Positions 1 to 9,245 of a DNA stretch of 64,000 nucleotides are shown here, one piece after another. The notes under the pieces were generated by a model. That model made no database searches. It had not been told where the DNA came from and saw only the letters and a program-made list of their open reading frames with translations. The stretch's first letter is position 1, and each line of letters begins with the position of its first letter. A program made the translations under genes and the position numbers. This stretch comes from Dorea longicatena (lineage in GTDB: Bacteria; Bacillota; Clostridia; Lachnospirales; Lachnospiraceae): assembly GCF_025150085.1 (NCBI RefSeq), contig NZ_CP102280.1, positions 883,001 to 947,000 on the forward strand, read 5' to 3'.

Positions 1-433
1 CAAGGTTTACGAGGCAAAGGAATCAGAGTTCCCGGAACCGGAGCATATGCGTGAGATCGAGCGAGTAGTTCTTCTGAAAGTAATCGATGCAAAATGGATG
101 GATCATATTGATGATATGGACCAGTTACGTCAGGGAATCGGTCTTCAGGCTTATGGACAGAGAGATCCAAAGGTTGAGTATAAGATGATCGGTTACGAGA
201 TGTTTGATGAGATGACAAGAAGTATCGAAGAAGATACAGTCCGAACGATCCTGCACGTTAAGCTGGAGCAGAAAGTAGAAAGAGAGCAGGTTGCCAAAGT
301 AACCGGAACCAATAAGGATGATACGGGAGTGCGTGAGCCTAAGAAACGTGCAGAAAAGAAAGTATATCCGAACGATCCATGCCCGTGCGGAAGTGGAAAG
401 AAATACAAACAGTGCTGCGGACGTAAGAACTAG
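1..433 (+). CDS. secA: SecA preprotein translocase ATPase, C-terminal part (partial)
   Basis: SecA is the cytosolic ATPase motor that pushes preproteins through the SecYEG channel. Only about 143 C-terminal residues are here; the reading frame is already open at base 2, so the gene begins left of the window. The piece covers the end of the helical scaffold/wing region (the segment around [22 protein letters not shown] is split here as [10 protein letters not shown] then [10 protein letters not shown]), a charged linker, and the zinc-binding SEC-C tail [14 protein letters not shown] with its Cys-x-Cys-x8-Cys-Cys pattern. The gene is followed 97 bases later by prfB, a common Firmicutes order. 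Nothing unusual. Identification is secure from the tail and scaffold motifs. Confidence 0.96.
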   Translation, partial: KVYEAKESEFPEPEHMREIERVVLLKVIDAKWMDHIDDMDQLRQGIGLQAYGQRDPKVEYKMIGYEMFDEMTRSIEEDTVRTILHVKLEQKVEREQVAKVTGTNKDDTGVREPKKRAEKKVYPNDPCPCGSGKKYKQCCGRKN

Positions 434-529
434 ATTTATTGAAATATAAGATATGAGAAGACGGCAGCCGGGGAAAGAACGGCTGCCGGATAATTGAGCA
501 TATAATTTCAAACAGAAAGAGGTGGTAAT

Positions 530-1637
530 ATGGTTGAATTAGATCAGTTCAAAACAATAATGAACGCTTATGAAGAACCTCTTGCCGAAATGAGGGATTC
601 ACTTTGACGTTGCAGGAAAAGAGCGGAGAATCGAAGAACTGGAACGCAAGATAGAGGAACCTGGGTTCTGGGATAATCCGGAAGAATCACAGGAACTGAT
701 GAAAGAGCTTAAGAATTTAAAAGAACTTGTAGAGACGATCCACGGTCTCTATACTTCTTATGAAGATATCAATCTCCTGATCGAGATGGGATATGAAGAC
801 GAAGATCCTGCAATGGTAAAAGAACTGGAGGAAGAAATTCATACATTTGAAAAGGTGTTTGAAAAGCTGAAGATCCAGACGTTACTGTCGGGAGAATATG
901 ATGCATGTAATGCAATCATGACCATTCATGCAGGAGCGGGAGGAACGGAATCCTGTGACTGGGCAGGCATGTTATACCGTATGTACTGCCGTTGGGCAGA
1001 GAGAAAAGGATTCTCGCTTCAGGTGCTGGATTTCCTGGATGGCGATATCGCAGGGATTAAGGCAGTTACTTTTGAGGTAAAAGGTGAGAATGCTTACGGA
1101 TATCTGAAATCGGAAAAAGGAGTGCACAGGCTGGTACGTATTTCGCCGTTTAATTCTGCCGGTAAACGACAGACATCTTTTGCATCCTGTGATGTGCTCC
1201 CTGATCTGGAAGATGATATTGATATTGAAATTGATGAAGATGATCTGAAAATCGATACTTACCGTGCCAGCGGTGCGGGAGGCCAGCATGTTAATAAGAC
1301 ATCTTCGGCGATCCGAATTACACATCTGCCAACCGGAATCGTGGTGCAGTGCCAGAATGAAAGATCACAGCATCATAATAAAGAAAAGGCAATGCAGATG
1401 TTAAAGGCAAAACTGCAGCTTATGAAAGAGCAGGAACAGGCAGAAAAAGTATCGGATATCAGGGGTGAAGTAAAAGATATCGGATTTGGTAATCAGATCA
1501 GATCTTATGTTATGCAACCATATACACTGGTGAAAGATCACAGAACGAATGAAGAAAACAGCAATGTAAATGCCGTGATGGACGGGGATATTGATTCATT
1601 TATCAATGCATATCTGAAAAAAATCGCAAACGGCTAA
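530..1637 (+). CDS. prfB: Peptide chain release factor 2 (programmed +1 frameshift)
   Basis: RF2 reads UGA and UAA stop codons and triggers peptide release on the ribosome. The ATG at 530 follows an AGAGGTGG Shine-Dalgarno. Codon 25 is CTT (602-604) followed by an in-frame TGA (605-607) and C. Reading resumes in the +1 frame at 606 and stays open to 1637, giving 368 residues, the usual RF2 length. The stop-recognition tripeptide SPF lies in RISPFNSAGK and the catalytic GGQ in SGAGGQHVNK. Both confirm RF2 rather than RF1. The frameshift makes RF2 synthesis self-limiting: abundant RF2 terminates at the TGA. It sits between secA and hom. Correct annotation needs join(530..604, 606..1637). Confidence 0.96.
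592..608 (+). promoter_or_regulatory. RF2 programmed +1 frameshift site
   Basis: A purine-rich GAGGG (592-596) acts as an internal Shine-Dalgarno-like element just upstream of the slippery CTT TGA C (602-608). This is the arrangement known from bacterial prfB genes. The upstream 25 codons and the downstream frame only make RF2 if the ribosome slips +1 over the TGA. Confidence 0.93.
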
Positions 1638-1650
1638 AAGGAGGGAATAT

Positions 1651-2874
1651 ATGATCAATATAGCAGTAATGGGCTACGGAACAGTAGGTTCCGGAGTGGT
1701 AGAAGTGATTAATACCAACGGAGCGCGCATCAATCAGCGAATCGGTGATGAGCTGAACATTAAATATGTACTGGATATGAAGGATTTCCCGGGGGATCCG
1801 GTGCAGGAGAAAATCGTACATGATTTTGAGACGATTGTTTCGGATGAAGATGTACAGATTGTCGTAGAAGTAATGGGAGGAATCGAGCCGGCCTATACGT
1901 TTGTAAAACGCTGCCTTCAGGCTGGAAAAAGCGTGGCAACATCGAATAAAGCACTGGTTGCAAAGCATGGGGCTGAGCTTCTTTCTATAGCAGCGGAACA
2001 TGATATTAATTTCTTATTTGAAGCAAGTGTCGGAGGCGGTATTCCAATTATCCGTCCGCTTAATTCTTCACTGACTGCAGATGAGATTGAAGAGATCACA
2101 GGTATTCTGAACGGAACTACCAATTATATGCTTTCCAAGATGTTTTATGAAGGTGCGGACTATGACACTGTATTAAAAGAGGCACAGGCGAACGGATATG
2201 CAGAGAGAAATCCGGAAGCAGATGTGGAAGGATATGATGCATGCAGAAAGATTGCAATCCTTTCTTCTCTGATCTCAGGACAGCAGGTTGATTTTGAAGA
2301 TATTTACTGTGAAGGAATCACGAAGATTACCGTTGAAGATATGAAGTATGCAAAAGCAATGGGAACAACGATCAAGCTTCTGGCATCCAGCAGACGTTAT
2401 GCGGGTAACAGATTGCATGCAATCGTGGCACCATGTATGTTATATCCGGAACATCCGCTTTATAATGTTAATGATGTGTTCAATGCTATTTTCGTTCATG
2501 GAAATGTATTAGGGGATGCGATGTTCTATGGAAGCGGAGCCGGAAAACTTCCAACTGCGAGTGCTGTAGTTGCGGATGTTGTAGATGAGGCAAAGCATCT
2601 GAACCGTAATATCATGACGATGTGGAAAGAAGAAAAGCTTCAACTGGAAGACAAGGCGGATTCCAAGAGAAGATTCTTTGTACGGATAAAAGGCAAGGAA
2701 GAGGAGCTGGTTCCGCAGCTGAAGGAATCATACGGAGAGATTGAAGTGGTAAAAGTACCGGAACTGGAAGGAGAATTTGGATTTGTAACTCCTGTTATGA
2801 TGGAGGGAGATTATGAGACCAGATCAAAACTTTACAAAGAGCAGATCGTATATATGATCCGTATTCAGGATTAA
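1651..2874 (+). CDS. hom: Homoserine dehydrogenase
   Basis: NAD(P)-dependent enzyme converting aspartate semialdehyde to homoserine, the branch point to threonine and methionine. The N-terminal Rossmann fold shows GYGTVGSG (glycines 8, 10, 13), and the family core ASVGGGIPIIRPL is at about residues 128-140. Start ATG 1651 has AGGAGGG upstream. At 407 residues it is slightly shorter than forms with a full C-terminal ACT domain; the last about 60 residues (from RRFFVRIKG) look like a reduced ACT-like segment, so allosteric control by threonine is possible but unproven. It is 27 bases upstream of lysC, so the two aspartate-pathway genes are probably one operon. Confidence 0.95.
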   Translation: MINIAVMGYGTVGSGVVEVINTNGARINQRIGDELNIKYVLDMKDFPGDPVQEKIVHDFETIVSDEDVQIVVEVMGGIEPAYTFVKRCLQAGKSVATSNKALVAKHGAELLSIAAEHDINFLFEASVGGGIPIIRPLNSSLTADEIEEITGILNGTTNYMLSKMFYEGADYDTVLKEAQANGYAERNPEADVEGYDACRKIAILSSLISGQQVDFEDIYCEGITKITVEDMKYAKAMGTTIKLLASSRRYAGNRLHAIVAPCMLYPEHPLYNVNDVFNAIFVHGNVLGDAMFYGSGAGKLPTASAVVADVVDEAKHLNRNIMTMWKEEKLQLEDKADSKRRFFVRIKGKEEELVPQLKESYGEIEVVKVPELEGEFGFVTPVMMEGDYETRSKLYKEQIVYMIRIQD

Positions 2875-2901
2875 TCAGATTGGTCTGTCACAGGAGGAAA
2901 C

Positions 2902-4110
2902 ATGTTAATAGTAAAAAAGTTTGGCGGAAGTTCAGTCGCCAATAAAGAAAGAATATTCAATGTGGCAAAACGCTGTATTGAGGACTACAGAGCCGGACAT
3001 GACGTAGTTGTTGTCCTTTCGGCAATGGGAGATACGACAGATGATCTGATCGCACTGGCGAATACGATCAATCCGAATGCTAAAAAAAGAGAGCTGGATA
3101 TGCTGCTTACGACAGGTGAACAGGTATCAGTGTCTCTCATGGCTATGGCAATGCAGGCACTGGATGTGCCGGCAGTATCTTTGAATGCTTTTCAGGTTAT
3201 GATGCATTCCACATCCCGTTATGGAAATGCCAGATTTAAAAGAGTAGACACAGAGCGTATCATGCATGAACTGGATTCGAGAAAGATCGTTATTGTAACA
3301 GGTTTTCAGGGTGTTAACAAATATGATGATATTACGACACTCGGACGAGGTGGTTCTGATACAACAGCTGTTGCGCTGGCAGCTGTGTTACATGCCGATA
3401 AATGTGAAATCTATACAGACGTAGACGGTGTGTTTACAGCAGATCCAAGAGTAGTAAAAACTGCAAAGAAACTGGATGCCGTTACATACGATGAGATGCT
3501 TGAGCTTGCGAGTCTTGGGGCAAAAGTTCTTCACAACCGTTCTGTGGAAATGGCGAAAAAATATAATGTGGAATTAGTGGTACGGTCAAGTTTGAACCGT
3601 TCAGAAGGCACCGTAGTCAAGGAGGGGGCAAATATGGAAAAATTACTGGTCACAGGTGTGGCTGCAGATAAGGATACTGTCAGAATATCTGTCATTGGAT
3701 TAGAGGACAAACCAGGAACAGCATTTGCTGTATTCAATACACTGGCTGCTAATAATATTAATGTAGATATTATCCTGCAGTCTGTCGGAAGAGAAGGAAC
3801 AAAGGACATTTCCTTTACCGTTGCATCGGATGATCTTGAACATGCAATTGAAGTGCTGAATGCAAATAAAGAAAGACTTACAATTCAGGATATTACCTGG
3901 AACAAAAAAGTTGCAAAACTTTCAATCGTAGGTGCGGGAATGATGAGCAATCCAGGAGTAGCTGCAAAAATGTTTGAATCATTATATAATTCCAGAGTGA
4001 ATATTAATATGATTTCAACATCTGAAATCCGTATTACAGTACTGGTTCCGGAAGAAGATATTGAAAAAGCAATGAATGCGGTTCATGATGGATTTGGATT
4101 GGGAGCATAA
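2902..4110 (+). CDS. lysC: Aspartate kinase
   Basis: Phosphorylates aspartate as the first step to lysine, threonine and methionine. The amino-acid kinase domain starts with KKFGGSSVA (residues 4-12), and TTLGRGGSDTTA marks the nucleotide and substrate-binding region. The C-terminal about 140 residues hold two ACT repeats (around VIGLEDKPGTAF and LSIVGAGMMSNPG), the usual site of lysine/threonine feedback inhibition. Start ATG 2902 follows ACAGGAGGAAAC. Length 402 is typical of the monofunctional Gram-positive enzyme. Co-transcription with hom is likely from the 27-base gap. The gene order is hom-lysC and no other pathway gene is adjacent. Confidence 0.95.
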   Translation: MLIVKKFGGSSVANKERIFNVAKRCIEDYRAGHDVVVVLSAMGDTTDDLIALANTINPNAKKRELDMLLTTGEQVSVSLMAMAMQALDVPAVSLNAFQVMMHSTSRYGNARFKRVDTERIMHELDSRKIVIVTGFQGVNKYDDITTLGRGGSDTTAVALAAVLHADKCEIYTDVDGVFTADPRVVKTAKKLDAVTYDEMLELASLGAKVLHNRSVEMAKKYNVELVVRSSLNRSEGTVVKEGANMEKLLVTGVAADKDTVRISVIGLEDKPGTAFAVFNTLAANNINVDIILQSVGREGTKDISFTVASDDLEHAIEVLNANKERLTIQDITWNKKVAKLSIVGAGMMSNPGVAAKMFESLYNSRVNINMISTSEIRITVLVPEEDIEKAMNAVHDGFGLGA

Positions 4111-4133
4111 GCATAAAGATATTATAAGTTGGA

Positions 4134-4541
4134 TCATTTATCAGAATTAAGAAAGCCGGTAACAATTTTACGCTGTTCATCAGAGGAAGAACGGAATGCA
4201 AGAATAAGGTTCAGTTCTTCTTCTGTGAGATAGATATAGTTACCGGTATTTTTTTCGATACCCTGCATATATGGAGTTTTTGACTCCATCATAACAGAAG
4301 AAGGGTCGGAGTCAGCAGTGAAACCTTCGGCTTTGAGATCGTGGAGAATCAACTGGTCAAGCGTTACGTGAAAATAAGCAGCAAAAGAAGCCAGAACATC
4401 AAGATCGGGTGTACGCGTACTTTTTTCATAATTACTGCAGGCCTGACGGGTGATATTGAATAAATTGGCAATATCATCCTGCTTCAGATTATATAATGTT
4501 CTGAGATAAAGCAGATTTTTGGCCAGTTGAATGTTTGCCAT
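4134..4541 (-). CDS. XRE-family transcriptional regulator
   Basis: Small DNA-binding regulator of 135 residues. An N-terminal helix-turn-helix (about residues 7-60) shows the Cro/C1 pattern LKQDDIANLFNITRQACSNY with the recognition helix around TRQACSNYE. The C-terminal about 70 residues are a short tail of unknown role ending in EEELNLILAFRSSSDEQRK. It is transcribed away from lysC, convergent with it, with only 23 bases between the stop codons. The ribosome site TGGAGGT precedes the ATG on the reverse strand. The target is unknown; the CYTH gene lies upstream on the same strand with a terminator between them, so it is probably its own unit. Confidence 0.85.
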   Translation of the reverse strand: MANIQLAKNLLYLRTLYNLKQDDIANLFNITRQACSNYEKSTRTPDLDVLASFAAYFHVTLDQLILHDLKAEGFTADSDPSSVMMESKTPYMQGIEKNTGNYIYLTEEELNLILAFRSSSDEQRKIVTGFLNSDK

Positions 4542-4572
4542 TTTATACCTCCATAAGTTACATGTTCCTGTT

Positions 4573-4581
4573 AGTATAACA
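4573..4581 (-). promoter_or_regulatory. Probable extended -10 promoter of the XRE gene
   Basis: On the reverse strand the sequence reads TGTTATACT (TGn extended element plus TATACT), about 30 bases before the XRE start codon. No good -35 box is seen at 17 bases, which fits an extended -10 promoter. Prediction only. Confidence 0.45.
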
Positions 4582-4631
4582 ATCTGGCCATTAAATGAAT
4601 ATGATATGCAACGAGACGTGACGAAAATAAG

Positions 4632-4655
4632 AAAAGCAACAAAATGTTGCTTTTT
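4632..4655 (-). terminator. Rho-independent terminator after the CYTH gene
   Basis: AAAAGCAAC (4632-4640) pairs with GTTGCTTTT (4646-4654) around a 5-base loop, with A and T tracts on both sides, so it could work in both directions. It begins at the stop codon of the reverse-strand CYTH gene and separates it from the XRE gene. Confidence 0.7.
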
Positions 4656-5097
4656 AAAGAGTGCTTAGATAGCTGTTGTGATATTTCCCTGAAAAAGTTA
4701 CATCTTCACCAAACCAGTCCGGAGGTGAAAAAGAATTGGCAGCATCTTCGGAATCAAACTCGACCTCTACAAGCATGAGGGGAGCAAGATCGCCTTCAAA
4801 GATATCCAGTTCTGCAGTAAGCGCTGAAGAAAGTGGAATCATATAACGCTTTTTCTTTATAAGGCGGCCGTCAATTTTGGTAAGAAGATGTTCATAAGAT
4901 TTGTCGTCCAGAGGGAGATTATATTCCTGGCGGCTCATGAGACCGGCTGATTTGTAAGTGAGTTCATAACGATCGTTATCACGTCGGATCCGTACTACGG
5001 GGCTGGTATTGAGATAGCCTTGCTCCAGAATACGGCAGGGATAGGATTCCAGCGGACCGGGAAGATGTAAGACAAGATATTTTCGTTCGATTTCCAT
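4654..5097 (-). CDS. CYTH domain protein (triphosphate tunnel family)
   Basis: Begins MEIERKYLV, the ExExK signature (E2, E4, K6) that binds triphosphate and metal in CYTH proteins such as inorganic triphosphatases and class IV adenylate cyclases. Further basic and acidic strands of the tunnel follow (RIRRDNDRYELTYK, LIKKKRYMIP, LDIFEGDLAPLMLVEVEF). At 147 residues it is a single CYTH domain with no CHAD partner. Family knowledge suggests inorganic polyphosphate/triphosphate hydrolysis; the actual substrate cannot be read from sequence. It is monocistronic, divergent from the DJ-1 gene (140 bases apart), and ends in a terminator. Confidence 0.85.
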   Translation of the reverse strand: MEIERKYLVLHLPGPLESYPCRILEQGYLNTSPVVRIRRDNDRYELTYKSAGLMSRQEYNLPLDDKSYEHLLTKIDGRLIKKKRYMIPLSSALTAELDIFEGDLAPLMLVEVEFDSEDAANSFSPPDWFGEDVTFSGKYHNSYLSTL

Positions 5098-5238
5098 ATT
5101 ATATAGCTCCTTTCATTCATGGTGAAATTATGATACAACAGTTTACAGAAAAAGTAAACGGTGATAAACTTTTATAATAATTGATGTCACTGGAAAGTAA
5201 AGCGGGACATCGGATTAAGAGATGAGGAGGAAGAAAGC

Positions 5239-5784
5239 ATGAAAAAAGTATGTGTGTTGTTAGCAGACGGATTTGAAGAAATTGAAGGATTGACAGTCGT
5301 TGATCTGTTAAGAAGAGCAAAAATATATGTAGACACTGTTTCGATTATGGATGATTATATCGTGCATGGTGCGCATGGAATCAATGTACAGACAGAAGAT
5401 CTGTTTGATGAAGTTGATTTTGAAGAATTTGACATGGTTGTATTACCTGGAGGTATGCCGGGAACATTAAATTTAAAAGAACATGACGGTGTCAGATATG
5501 TAGTGAAACAATATGCAAAAGAAGGCAGATTCGTGGGTGCGATCTGTGCGGCACCGACGATTTTAAAAAGTCTTGGCCTGCTGGAAGGAAGAAGGGCAAC
5601 TTGTTATCCGGGTGTAGAAGATGAGATGGAGAATGTCATTCTGACAGAGACTGCTGTTGTAGTAGATGATAATATCATTACCAGTCAGGGCGTCGGCACA
5701 GCGATTGATTTTGCACTGAAACTGATCGAGGTTCTGGATGGTGAAGAAAAAGCAAAGGAAATCGCAGAATCAATCGTGTTTTAA
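5239..5784 (+). CDS. DJ-1/PfpI family protein
   Basis: A 181-residue single-domain protein of the DJ-1/ThiJ/PfpI superfamily (glutamine amidotransferase-like fold). The nucleophile elbow is VGAICAAPTIL with Cys103, and the acidic partner lies in DGFEEIEG (about E14-E15). VLPGGMPG forms the oxyanion-side loop. Members act as cysteine-dependent stress proteins, deglycases or chaperones; which activity applies here cannot be told. The start ATG 5239 follows GAGGAGGAAG. It stands alone between the divergent CYTH gene and the tig promoter. Closest by length and motif to the YajL/DJ-1 type rather than the longer PfpI proteases, which is an inference. Confidence 0.87.
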   Translation: MKKVCVLLADGFEEIEGLTVVDLLRRAKIYVDTVSIMDDYIVHGAHGINVQTEDLFDEVDFEEFDMVVLPGGMPGTLNLKEHDGVRYVVKQYAKEGRFVGAICAAPTILKSLGLLEGRRATCYPGVEDEMENVILTETAVVVDDNIITSQGVGTAIDFALKLIEVLDGEEKAKEIAESIVF

Positions 5785-5848
5785 TCAAATTTAATAAATA
5801 TTGATGAAAAAAAGCGGAAAAATACCGGATTTAAGCAAAAACGGGGGC

Positions 5849-5877
5849 TAGATATTTACCAGAGTTTGTGTTATACT
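5849..5877 (+). promoter_or_regulatory. Probable sigma-A promoter of tig
   Basis: The -35-like TAGATA (5849-5854) is 17 bases from TATACT (5872-5877), which is preceded by the extended -10 TGT (5869-5871). It lies 80 bases upstream of the tig start, with a hairpin leader in between. Confidence 0.6.
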
Positions 5878-5901
5878 TCTGTGGTGAATGTATTGTAGTA
5901 C

Positions 5902-5934
5902 ACCCGCTTTTTTTCCGCTACCCATGAGGCGGGT
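5902..5934 (+). promoter_or_regulatory. Hairpin in the tig 5' leader
   Basis: ACCCGC (5902-5907) can pair with GCGGGT (5929-5934) over a 21-base loop containing a T tract. It lies between the predicted promoter and the AGGAGG of tig. It may stabilise the mRNA or regulate it; no known riboswitch class is recognised. Confidence 0.4.
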
Positions 5935-5956
5935 TAGAAACAGGAGGAAATGATAA

Positions 5957-7243
5957 ATGAGTTTACAGGTAGAAAAATTAGAAAACAACATGGCGAAACT
6001 TACTATCGAAGTTCCGGCCAATGATTTAGAAAAAGCGCTTCAGAGTGCATATATGAAGCAGAAGAACAAAATCGCTATGCCGGGATTCCGTAAAGGAAAA
6101 GTTCCGCGTCAGATGATCGAGAAGATGTACGGACCAGAAATCTTCTATGATGATGCAGCAAATGCACTGATTCCTAAGGCATACTCAGAAGCATATGATG
6201 AGTGTGATCTTGAAATCGTATCAAGACCAGAGATCAACATCGTTCAGATTGAAAAAGGAAAATCATTCATCTTTACAGCAGATGTAGCAACAAAGCCGGA
6301 AGTAAAACTCGGTGAATATAAAGGACTGGAAGTAGATAAAGTATCTACACGCGTAACACAGAAAGAAGTAGACGCTAAGATCCAGGAAGAAGCAGAAAAG
6401 AATGCCAGAGAAGTTGTAGTTACAGACCGTCCGGTAGCAGATGGTGATGAAGTGATTCTTGACTTTGAAGGATTCGTTGACGGTGAAGCATTCGAAGGTG
6501 GAAAGGGTGAAAACTATCCACTGACAATCGGTTCAGGATCATTCATCCCTGGATTCGAAGAACAGTTAGTTGGTGCTGAAGCTGAGAAAGAAGTAGAAGT
6601 AAAAGTTACTTTCCCAGAAGATTACCATGCAGAAGAATTAAAAGGAAAAGAAGCTGTATTCAAATGCACAGTTCATGAGATCAAGGCAAAAGAACTTCCT
6701 GAGATCGACGATGAATTTGCAGCAGAAGTTTCAGAATTTGACACATTAGAAGAATACAAAGCTGATGTAAAGGCTAAAATTAAAGAACAGAAAGCAGCAG
6801 ACGGAAAGAGAAATCAGGAAGACCAGGCTGTTGAGCAGGCTGTTAAGAATGCAGAATACGAGATTCCACAGCCAATGATCGATACACAGACAACTCAGAT
6901 GGTTGAAGATTTCGCACAGAGAATCCAGTCTCAGGGAATCACTCTTGAACAGTACTTCCAGTTTACAGGTCTGACAGCAGAGAAGATGATGGAAGACATG
7001 AAACCACAGGCAATCAAGAGAATCGAAACCCGTCTGGTACTTGAAGCTATCGCAAAAGCAGAGAACATCGAGATTACAGATGAAAAAGTTGATGAAGAAC
7101 TGGCTAAGATGGCAGAGTCTTACAACATGGAAGTTGAAAAACTGAAAGAGTTCATGGGTGAGAACGAGAAGAAACAGATGAAGGAAGATCTGGCAGTTCA
7201 GGAAGCTGTTACATTCCTTGTTGAGAATGCAGTAGAAAAATAA
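5957..7243 (+). CDS. tig: Trigger factor
   Basis: Ribosome-bound chaperone and peptidyl-prolyl isomerase that meets nascent chains at the tunnel exit. The N-terminal ribosome-binding domain holds the signature GFRKGKVPR (about residues 43-51). A central FKBP-type isomerase domain (about 150-245) includes ILDFEGFVDG and IGSGSFIPGFEEQ. The C-terminal helical arms follow. The length of 428 residues is normal. Start ATG 5957 follows AGGAGGAAATG. It heads the cluster tig-clpP-clpX-lon, which links folding and degradation. A promoter and hairpin leader are seen upstream; clpP starts 41 bases after the stop. Confidence 0.97.
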   Translation: MSLQVEKLENNMAKLTIEVPANDLEKALQSAYMKQKNKIAMPGFRKGKVPRQMIEKMYGPEIFYDDAANALIPKAYSEAYDECDLEIVSRPEINIVQIEKGKSFIFTADVATKPEVKLGEYKGLEVDKVSTRVTQKEVDAKIQEEAEKNAREVVVTDRPVADGDEVILDFEGFVDGEAFEGGKGENYPLTIGSGSFIPGFEEQLVGAEAEKEVEVKVTFPEDYHAEELKGKEAVFKCTVHEIKAKELPEIDDEFAAEVSEFDTLEEYKADVKAKIKEQKAADGKRNQEDQAVEQAVKNAEYEIPQPMIDTQTTQMVEDFAQRIQSQGITLEQYFQFTGLTAEKMMEDMKPQAIKRIETRLVLEAIAKAENIEITDEKVDEELAKMAESYNMEVEKLKEFMGENEKKQMKEDLAVQEAVTFLVENAVEK

Positions 7244-7284
7244 GAACGTCAGATAACAACATAGTATAGTCAGGAGGCATATAC

Positions 7285-7866
7285 ATGAGTTTAGTACCTT
7301 ATGTCATTGAACAGACAAGCCGTGGAGAACGTTCTTACGACATCTATTCAAGATTATTGAAAGACAGAATTATATTTCTGGGTGAAGAAGTAACAGATGT
7401 ATCCGCAAGTGTGATCGTTGCACAGCTTCTGTTTCTGGAAGCAGAAGATCCGGAGAAGGATATCCATTTGTATATTAACAGCCCGGGAGGCTCTGTAACA
7501 GCCGGAATGGCAATTTATGATACCATGCAGTATATTAAATGCGATATTGAGACAATCTGTATCGGTATGGCTGCAAGTATGGGCTCATTCCTTCTTACAG
7601 GTGGAACAAAAGGCAAAAGACTTGCGCTTCCAAACTCTGAGATCATGATCCATCAGCCACTTGGTGGAGCTCAGGGACAGGCAACAGAGATTCAGATCGC
7701 AGCAGATCATATCTTAAAAACCCGTCAGAAACTGAATCAGATTCTGGCAGAAAATACAGGACAGCCGTTAGAGGTGATCAATGCAGATACTGAAAGAGAT
7801 AATTTCATGACTGCGGAAGAAGCCAAAGCATATGGTCTGATTGACGAAGTCATTAAAAGCCGCTAA
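7285..7866 (+). CDS. clpP: ATP-dependent Clp protease proteolytic subunit
   Basis: Serine peptidase forming the barrel of the Clp protease, which degrades unfolded, stalled or regulatory proteins in the cytosol. The catalytic triad is visible: Ser98 in GMAASMGS, His123 in MIHQPLGG and Asp172 in TERDNFM. The N-terminal loops ([20 protein letters not shown]) that contact the ATPase ring are intact, and the length of 193 is standard. AGGAGG precedes the ATG. It lies between tig and clpX with short gaps, so the three are likely co-transcribed. Nothing unusual. Confidence 0.97.
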   Translation: MSLVPYVIEQTSRGERSYDIYSRLLKDRIIFLGEEVTDVSASVIVAQLLFLEAEDPEKDIHLYINSPGGSVTAGMAIYDTMQYIKCDIETICIGMAASMGSFLLTGGTKGKRLALPNSEIMIHQPLGGAQGQATEIQIAADHILKTRQKLNQILAENTGQPLEVINADTERDNFMTAEEAKAYGLIDEVIKSR

Positions 7867-7892
7867 GGACGTCCTCAGACGAGGTGAAGAGT

Positions 7893-9152
7893 ATGGTAGG
7901 AAAGAACGATGATCAGGTAAGATGCTCGTTCTGTAATAAGACGCAGAATCAGGTAAGAAAGCTGATTGCAGGCCCTAATGGGGCATATATCTGTGATGAG
8001 TGTGTAGATGTCTGCGCAGAGATTATAGAAGAAGAATTTGAATACGAGAACGGAAGAGAATGGAATCCGTTCTCGGATATCAATCTTTTAAAACCGGAAG
8101 AGATTAAAGCATTCCTGGATGAATATGTTATTGGTCAGGATGAAGCTAAGAAAGTGTTATCCGTAGCCGTTTATAATCATTATAAACGTGTGATGTCAGG
8201 AAAAGAACTGGGAGTGGAACTCGGAAAGAGTAATATTCTTATGCTTGGTCCGACAGGCTGCGGAAAAACTCTTTTAGCGCAGACACTGGCAAAGATTCTG
8301 GGAGTACCATTTGCAATTGCCGATGCGACAGCGCTTACAGAAGCAGGATATGTCGGAGAGGATGTAGAGAATATTCTTTTAAAGATTATTCAGGCTGCAG
8401 ATGGGGATATCGAACGTGCCGAGTACGGAATCATTTACATTGATGAAATTGATAAGATTACAAGAAAATCAGAGAATCCGTCGATCACCAGAGATGTATC
8501 CGGTGAGGGTGTGCAGCAGGCACTTCTTAAGATCATAGAAGGAACCGTTGCGAACGTACCTCCGCAGGGAGGAAGAAAGCATCCACATCAGGAGATGATC
8601 CAGATCGATACTACGAATATTTTATTTATTTGTGGTGGAGCCTTTGAAGGAATTGAGAAGATTGTTGAAAAACGTATTGATCAGAAATCAATTGGATTTA
8701 ATGCAGAGATTGCGGAGAAACATGAAGACGATGTAGACAGACTGCTTCAGCAGATATTGCCACAGGATCTTGTGAAATTCGGTCTGATTCCGGAATTGGT
8801 GGGCCGTGTGCCGGTTACAGTAGCATTAGAGATGCTGGACAAAGATGCATTGGTAAAGATTCTTACAGAACCGAAGAATGCATTGACAAAACAGTACCAG
8901 AAGATGCTTGAACTGGACGGTGTTAAGCTTACATTTGATAAAAAAGCACTGGAAACAATCGCTGAGACTTCCCTGAAGAGAAAGACAGGAGCCAGAGGTT
9001 TGAGAGCGATTATGGAAAATATCATGATGGATATCATGTATAAGGCACCATCGGATGAGACATTGAAGACATGCCGCATCACAGAGGATGTTGTAAAAGG
9101 AACGGGAGAACCTGTATGTGAACATGCAGAACCTGATTCAGAAAGTGCATAA
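7893..9152 (+). CDS. clpX: ATP-dependent Clp protease ATP-binding subunit ClpX
   Basis: AAA+ unfoldase that feeds substrates to ClpP. The N-terminal C4 zinc finger is [10 protein letters not shown]...CDECVDVC. Walker A is GPTGCGKT (residues 119-126), Walker B is IIYIDEIDK, and the ClpP-binding IGF-type loop is seen as [10 protein letters not shown] place the start at ATG 7893, which has GAGGTG six bases upstream. The in-frame GTG at 7884 lies inside that ribosome site and is less likely. The product is 419 residues. It follows clpP by 26 bases and precedes lon by 93, with a weak hairpin between. Confidence 0.96.
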   Translation: MVGKNDDQVRCSFCNKTQNQVRKLIAGPNGAYICDECVDVCAEIIEEEFEYENGREWNPFSDINLLKPEEIKAFLDEYVIGQDEAKKVLSVAVYNHYKRVMSGKELGVELGKSNILMLGPTGCGKTLLAQTLAKILGVPFAIADATALTEAGYVGEDVENILLKIIQAADGDIERAEYGIIYIDEIDKITRKSENPSITRDVSGEGVQQALLKIIEGTVANVPPQGGRKHPHQEMIQIDTTNILFICGGAFEGIEKIVEKRIDQKSIGFNAEIAEKHEDDVDRLLQQILPQDLVKFGLIPELVGRVPVTVALEMLDKDALVKILTEPKNALTKQYQKMLELDGVKLTFDKKALETIAETSLKRKTGARGLRAIMENIMMDIMYKAPSDETLKTCRITEDVVKGTGEPVCEHAEPDSESA

Positions 9153-9171
9153 TAAATGAAAAAGAAAGACG

Positions 9172-9198
9172 GCGGGTGCGAAGAAATATTGTACCCGC
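9172..9198 (+). terminator. Weak hairpin between clpX and lon
   Basis: GCGGGT (9172-9177) pairs with ACCCGC (9193-9198), followed by a short T-rich stretch (TGATTTTG). It may attenuate clpX readthrough or form the lon leader. Its stem sequence matches the one in the tig leader in opposite order. Confidence 0.35.
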
Positions 9199-9245
9199 TG
9201 ATTTTGTACCAAAATAATCCAACCGATGAACAGGAGTGTGAATAT

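Noticed and set aside
4654..5097. Class IV adenylate cyclase for the CYTH protein
   Set aside because: The ExExK motif alone does not separate cyclase from triphosphatase; no context supports cyclic AMP synthesis, so only the fold is called.
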